From: Mycobacterium sp. 050128
Lineage (GTDB): Bacteria > Actinomycetota > Actinomycetes > Mycobacteriales > Mycobacteriaceae
Direction: 5' to 3'
Assembly: GCF_036409155.1 (NCBI RefSeq)
Contig: NZ_JAZGLW010000021.1
Coordinates: forward strand, 1 to 9,062
DNA: 9,062 nucleotides
In this document: positions 6,570 to 9,062 of the stretch, in pieces
Numbering within the stretch: position 1 is the first letter of the stretch
Layout of the letters: each line of letters opens with the position of its first letter
The notes under the pieces: model-generated
Database searches by the model: none
What the model saw: the letters and a program-made list of their open reading frames with translations, nothing else
What the model was told of the DNA's origin: nothing
Made by a program: the position numbers and the translations under genes

Positions 6570-7457
6570 ATGAAGAAGCCGCAGTACTCGAAGAGAGCGG
6601 TCAGGTCCAAGGACGGTACGACAATCGGTTTCCGCCAACTCGGTCACGGTCCCGGCGTGGTGATCTTGCACGGCGGCGCACTCGGGTCACAGCACTATAT
6701 GAAGCTGGGCGCCGCCCTGGCCGACGAGTTCACCATCTACCTTCCGGATCGACGCGGCCGCGGAATGAGCGGGCCCTACGGGCCGCACTACAGCATCGAC
6801 CGCGAGGACGAGGACCTCGACGCCATCGTCACCGACACCGGTGCACAGTATGTCTTCGGGGCCGCCGATGGCGGGTTGTTTGCGCTGCATGCGTCGATGT
6901 CGATACCGGCGATCCGCAAGGTCGCGGTCTTTGAACCGGTCCTGTTCGTCGGCCAACCCGGAATGGACGAATTCAAAGAAGTGATCGGCCGCGCGGAACG
7001 GCTGGTGGCCAGCGGTGATGTCGCCGCGGCGATGGCGGGTCTGGCAAAGGACGCGTTGGGGGCACCGTCGGTTTCAGCACCATATCGCCTGTTGGGCCGC
7101 ATGATGGCGCAGCCGATCTTCTGCCGCATGATGCTGTGGGCCGACGCCCGACGGGTCAAGGGCGACGATGTAGCGCTGCGTAACTTGATTCCCGCGCTGG
7201 TACCTGAACTGCAGCAGGTCAAGGCCACCGAGGGAACCATCGAGGACTACAAGAACGTGACCGCCGAGGTCTTGCTGCTGTGCGGCGCCGAAGCCCCGCC
7301 GCTTTTCACAGGCACCCTGGACGCTCTCGCGAACGTGCTGCCGCGGGCGACTCGTGTCGAACTACCCGGACTGAACCACGCTGCCGCCCAAGACCCGGGC
7401 GGCAAGCCCGCGGTCATCGCCGACCAACTGGGGCGGTTCTTTAGCAGCGGTACGTGA
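6570..7457 (+). CDS. alpha/beta-hydrolase-fold protein lacking the serine nucleophile (cargo of the transposon)
   Basis: This 295-residue soluble protein has the alpha/beta hydrolase fold. The oxyanion loop is VVILHGGALGS (H34-G36), then YLPDRRGRGMSGP on the second strand. The nucleophile elbow reads YVFGAADGGLFAL (G97-A-A-D-G-G102), where relatives have GxSxG: the codon for the nucleophile is GCC (alanine 99), not serine. Asp100 follows directly but sits one position late. A C-terminal histidine is kept (H270, ELPGLNHAA), while the acid after LLLCGAEAPP is unclear. The protein may therefore be a binding protein or use different chemistry. A TTG at 6564 is an alternative start; ATG is preferred. 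It is the only non-recombinase gene in the inserted element and is codirectional with the recombinases. No substrate can be named. Confidence 0.85.
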   Translation: MKKPQYSKRAVRSKDGTTIGFRQLGHGPGVVILHGGALGSQHYMKLGAALADEFTIYLPDRRGRGMSGPYGPHYSIDREDEDLDAIVTDTGAQYVFGAADGGLFALHASMSIPAIRKVAVFEPVLFVGQPGMDEFKEVIGRAERLVASGDVAAAMAGLAKDALGAPSVSAPYRLLGRMMAQPIFCRMMLWADARRVKGDDVALRNLIPALVPELQQVKATEGTIEDYKNVTAEVLLLCGAEAPPLFTGTLDALANVLPRATRVELPGLNHAAAQDPGGKPAVIADQLGRFFSSGT

Positions 7458-7460
7458 CCG

Positions 7461-7486
7461 CGCCGCTGACCCGCAAGCGGGCGGCG
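7461..7486 (+). terminator. possible weak hairpin terminator after the cargo gene
   Basis: CGCCG pairs with CGGCG (7461-7465 with 7482-7486), enclosing CCCG-CAAG-CGGG, with CTGA bulged between the two stems. No T-run follows directly, so intrinsic termination would be weak. It lies 4 bases after the stop. Confidence 0.3.
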
Positions 7487-7527
7487 ATGCGATAAAGAAA
7501 TGCCCGAGTTACGGATAAACGCGAAAA

Positions 7528-8244
7528 TCAAGTCCGGAAAATGAGGCATTCGTCGCGGATGCGGGAGTTGAACGACTCGATGTAGCCGTTGCGCCACGGC
7601 TCTCCGGGCGGGATGAAGTGGAGGCCGACCTGTCCGGCGGCCCAGTCGGCCATTGCACTGCAGGCTAATTCGGGTCCGTTGTCACAGCGCAGTACCACAG
7701 GATAGGCGCCGCGCTGGGCGGCCAGGCGGTTGAGTTCAGCGATCAAGTCCTCGCCGGTGATACTGCGCTCGACCATCCCACCGAGGCATTCGCGGGTGTG
7801 CTCGTCGACAATAGAGACGATCTTGACCGGCCGCCCGTCAGTGGTGACGTCGAACTGGAAGTCCACCGCCCACACCCGGTTGGGCGCATCGGCGGTAGGA
7901 ACGTCAGCGGCGGTGGAGGTGCCGTGGCGTTTACGTCGGCGCCGCTGGGGCACCCGCAGGCCTTCTTCGCGCCAAAGCCGTTGAACCTTCTTGTGATTCA
8001 CAATCCATCCTTCGCCGCGGGCATCGTGATAGGCGGGCCGAAACCCCCGCCGTGGGTGATCCTTGGCATAGGCGCGCAACCAGGCCCGCAACGCCGCATC
8101 AGGATCCTCTGGCGTGGCTGCCAGAGACTCGTGTCGTTGGGTGGCGCGGTGCTGCCCGGTCACGCGGCAGGCGAACCGTTCGCTGACCCCCAGCACCCGC
8201 TGGAGGTGACGAACGGCTGCCCGCCGGCGTTCCGGGCTTAGAAG
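7528..8244 (-). pseudogene. IS3 transposase orfB, 5' part with complete DDE triad, interrupted
   Basis: Entered by a -1 frameshift from orfA, this frame begins LLSPERRRAAVRHLQRVLG and VSERFACRV, the usual OrfB start; no proper initiation codon is needed. The HTH_21-type region (RGFRPAYHDARGEGWIVNHKKVQRLW) is followed by the integrase catalytic core with D in VWAVDFQFD, D in RCDNGPELA and E in NGYIESFNSRIRDECL. Transposase sequence ends at the codon for L (7543-7545). The next codons, IFRT and a stop at 7528-7530, belong to the right end of the inserted element. The last 46 residues are stranded at 2565-2704. The frame reads through cleanly, so the gene was intact until the insertion. The truncated product has all three acids but lacks the C-terminal helix and is probably inactive or a dominant inhibitor. 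Confidence 0.88.
7531..7542 (-). repeat. right terminal motif of the Tn554-like element
   Basis: The reverse complement reads ATTTTCCGGACT and matches the left-end motif ATTGACCGGACT at 10 of 12 positions. It abuts the resumed IS3 sequence (GAGGCATTCG from 7543). Confidence 0.5.
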
Positions 8245-8250
8245 TTTCCC
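8219..8250 (-). promoter_or_regulatory. programmed -1 ribosomal frameshift signal (GGGAAAC slippery site plus stem-loop)
   Basis: On the - strand the last orfA codons are AAG GGA AAC TTC TAA, so G GGA AAC (8250-8244) is a canonical X XXY YYZ slippery heptamer in the orfA frame. Slipping back one base enters exactly the orfB frame. Six bases downstream GCCCG (8237-8233) can pair with CGGGC (8223-8219) across a 9-base loop, a plausible stimulatory stem. IS3 elements are known to make OrfAB this way. Confidence 0.8.
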
Positions 8251-8519
8251 TTCGCGATCTCCTTGAGCGCGACCTTCTCCAACTCGGCGTCCGCCAACAA
8301 CCGCTTGAGCGTGGCGTTCTCACGTTCGAGGTCCTTGAGCCGTTTGGCGTCTTCGGCCTTCAGCCCACCGAACTGGTTACGCCAGCGGTGATACGTCGCT
8401 TCGGAGACACCCAGCTCGCGGCACACCGCCGCGGTGTCCTTGCCTTCAGCCAGCAGCTGATCGGCCGCCATCAGCTTGCGCACAATCTGCTCGGGACTGT
8501 GCCGCTTCCTCGTTGCCAT
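8238..8519 (-). CDS. IS3 transposase OrfA (helix-turn-helix, leucine zipper)
   Basis: This 93-residue protein recognises the ends of the IS3 element and, when fused to OrfB by frameshifting, forms the transposase. A helix-turn-helix of the HTH_8/IS3 type lies at about 7-50 (SPEQIVRKLMAADQLLAEG, then CRELGVSEATYHRWRNQFGG). A leucine-zipper helix follows (KRLKDLERENATLKRLLADA, then ELEKVALKEI), ending at the GGGAAAC slippery site. The ATG at 8519 gives the standard family N-terminus MATRKRHSPEQ; the longer frame from 8567 adds 16 residues with no family resemblance. The ribosome binding site is weak (AGGAAGG about 12 bases upstream). The gene itself is intact, but its partner orfB is broken. 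Confidence 0.9.
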   Translation of the reverse strand: MATRKRHSPEQIVRKLMAADQLLAEGKDTAAVCRELGVSEATYHRWRNQFGGLKAEDAKRLKDLERENATLKRLLADAELEKVALKEIAKGNF

Positions 8520-8586
8520 GATCTTGTCGAGCCTTCCTGCCCAAAACGTGGGCCGCAAGACTCTCATAAGCCATGGATCAACCGAT

Positions 8587-8599
8587 CGGGGTCAGGCCA
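8587..8599 (-). repeat. IS3 terminal inverted repeat, orfA-proximal end
   Basis: The reverse complement TGGCCTGACCCCG matches 2523-2535 at 11 of 13 positions, 68 bases outside the orfA start. Confidence 0.6.
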
Positions 8600-8704
8600 C
8601 CGGGGTCTCGGCGTCATCGGCATCTTGGGTGTGCTGCGGTTGGCGCCAGCGCCGCGCTGTGTTGTCGCTGCCACGAGGGTGCACGACCTGAGGCCACCAG
8701 AACC

Positions 8705-8872
8705 AGCGTCCCAGCATTCGACTTGGATAACGTGGTGCTGCTGCCACACGTAGGCAGCGCGACAGCTCGGACACGTCGCGCAATGGCGCTGCTCGCGATT
8801 CGCAACCTACAGAGCTATCTCGATAGTGGCAGGCTTGCGACACCGGTGCTTTCGCCCCGCCGACGGCGATAA
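8705..8872 (+). pseudogene. D-2-hydroxyacid dehydrogenase, 3' fragment
   Basis: The frame reads SVPAFDLDNVVLLPHVGSA, then TARTRRAMALLAIRNLQSYLDSGRLATPV, and stops at 8870-8872. This is the C-terminal end of the D-isomer-specific 2-hydroxyacid dehydrogenase family (NAD-dependent glyoxylate/hydroxypyruvate reductase type), including the catalytic histidine of PHVGSAT (8747-8749). Upstream the frame loses resemblance. The expected DVF-x-EP just before VP appears one frame over (VHDLRPPEP, frame of 8601), so a frameshift near 8703 is likely. The substrate-binding and most NAD-binding sequence is absent between here and the IS3 end at 8599. It is a remnant with no start; the family call is good. 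Confidence 0.72.
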
Positions 8873-9062
8873 TCCCCGACTTTTCGGGCAACGGCGGTTG
8901 GGTGAACTCACGATCTGTTCCATCGATGCGCAGCCGACCAATTCCAGCGACGATTCGGTCGAGCTCTTTGGCGACCAGTTGATCCAGGTCATCGGTATCA
9001 TGGAGGCCATCGAAGATGGATTCTCAAGAGGGCACGGGCGTTGGTAGTTCCGGTGACCGGAC
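8873..9062. other. right edge region, no assignable gene
   Basis: An open + frame ends at 9047 (reading GELTICSIDAQPTNSSDDSV and then ELFGDQLIQVIGIMEAIEDG), and an open - frame runs over the same bases (DGLHDTDDLDQLVAKELDRI, then VAGIGRLRIDG). Neither matches a family I recognise and the two cannot both be coding. The final nine bases TGACCGGAC (9054-9062) are identical to the first nine of the IS3 left end, so another IS3 copy may begin at the window edge. Confidence 0.35.

Larger units (their letters stand above)
2705..7542 (+). mobile_element. Tn554-like transposon with two tyrosine recombinases and an alpha/beta-hydrolase-fold cargo gene, about 4.84 kb
   Basis: The limits come from the broken IS3 gene. 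On + the undisturbed target would read GATGTTGAGGCATTCG. The left junction keeps GATGTTGA and then turns into CTATTGACCGG, and the right junction has TCCGGAAAAT and then GAGGCATTCG. Only GA (or TGA, 2702-2704 and 7542-7544) is shared, so the exact edge is uncertain by 2-3 bases. Near each end an ATT, two variable bases and CCGGACT appear in inverted orientation (2707-2718 and 7531-7542). Contents in order: a 99-bp leader with two palindromes, recombinase 1, recombinase 2 with a 4-bp overlap, and a hydrolase-fold gene. The two-recombinase layout resembles tnpA-tnpB of Tn554; no tnpC-like gene is seen. Confidence 0.82.
2523..8599 (-). mobile_element. IS3-family insertion sequence, split by a 4.84-kb insertion
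   Basis: Both halves of one IS3 element lie on the - strand. orfA and most of orfB are at 7543-8519, and the last 46 codons of orfB are at 2565-2704. Imperfect inverted repeats close it: TGACCGGACCCCG at 2523-2535 and CGGGGTCAGGCCA at 8587-8599 (11 of 13 complementary), with weaker pairing further in (TGGTCCACGGC against TGATCCATGGC). Without the insert the element is about 1.24 kb, the normal size for IS3. The flanks (GTAG on the left, CCGG on the right) do not form a target duplication, so one side may have been rearranged. From the OrfB sequence I would place it near the IS407/IS3 groups, with moderate certainty. Confidence 0.85.

Noticed and set aside
6206..6934. 242-codon open frame on + spanning the end of recombinase 2 and the start of the hydrolase gene
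   Set aside because: It overlaps two well-supported genes in another frame and has low-complexity Arg/Ser-rich sequence, so it is a shadow.
2804..7457. RIT element (trio of tyrosine recombinases)
   Set aside because: Only two recombinases are present. The third gene is an alpha/beta-hydrolase-fold protein with no recombinase motif.
8520..8567. Longer OrfA start at 8567
   Set aside because: The extra 16 residues do not resemble IS3 OrfA proteins, whose N-terminus matches the ATG at 8519.
1..9062. CRISPR arrays, tRNA or rRNA genes
   Set aside because: No regularly spaced repeats and no tRNA- or rRNA-like segments were seen on either strand by eye.

Overview
The window is high-GC DNA with GTG starts, little intergenic space and actinobacterial insertion-sequence families (an IS1096-type ISL3 element, first known from Mycobacterium smegmatis, and an actinobacterial-type IS3 element). 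It most likely comes from a mycobacterium or a relative such as Rhodococcus or Gordonia. It looks like an accessory region, chromosomal island or plasmid: mobile elements cover almost everything, and the host genes at both edges are fragments.

Layout, left to right. (1) 3-148: 5' fragment of an alpha/beta hydrolase of the meta-cleavage-product hydrolase type, cut off by an insertion. (2) 149-2395: a complete IS1096-like element with 25-bp terminal inverted repeats (2 mismatches), an ISL3-family transposase on + and a convergent pRiA4b ORF-3-like passenger ('TnpR') on -. A perfect 13-bp inverted repeat covers the transposase ribosome binding site. (3) 2396-2522: spacer with no gene. (4) 2523-8599: one IS3-family element on the - strand, about 1.24 kb without its insert, split in two by a 4.84-kb insertion. 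Its orfA and the first part of orfB lie at 7543-8519; the last 46 codons of orfB lie at 2565-2704. Joining 2704 to 7545 restores the family sequence ...DECL|NINSFW... in frame. (5) About 2705-7542: the inserted element. It carries two overlapping tyrosine recombinase genes (412 and 812 aa) arranged like tnpA-tnpB of Tn554, then an alpha/beta-hydrolase-fold cargo gene whose nucleophile serine is replaced by alanine. Its ends carry a short inverted CCGGACT motif. (6) 8600-8872: degraded 3' end of a D-2-hydroxyacid dehydrogenase gene. (7) 8873-9062: no assignable gene; the last nine bases equal the first nine of the IS3 element's left end.

How the parts work together. The IS3 orfA/orfB pair would be joined by a -1 frameshift at GGGAAAC followed by a stem-loop, but the insertion removes the last 46 residues of OrfB, so this copy is probably unable to move by itself. 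The two recombinases are presumably the machinery that put the 4.84-kb unit there. The main result is this three-level structure: an IS1096-like element beside an IS3 element that hosts a probably undescribed Tn554-like transposon with defined ends and a modified hydrolase as cargo.
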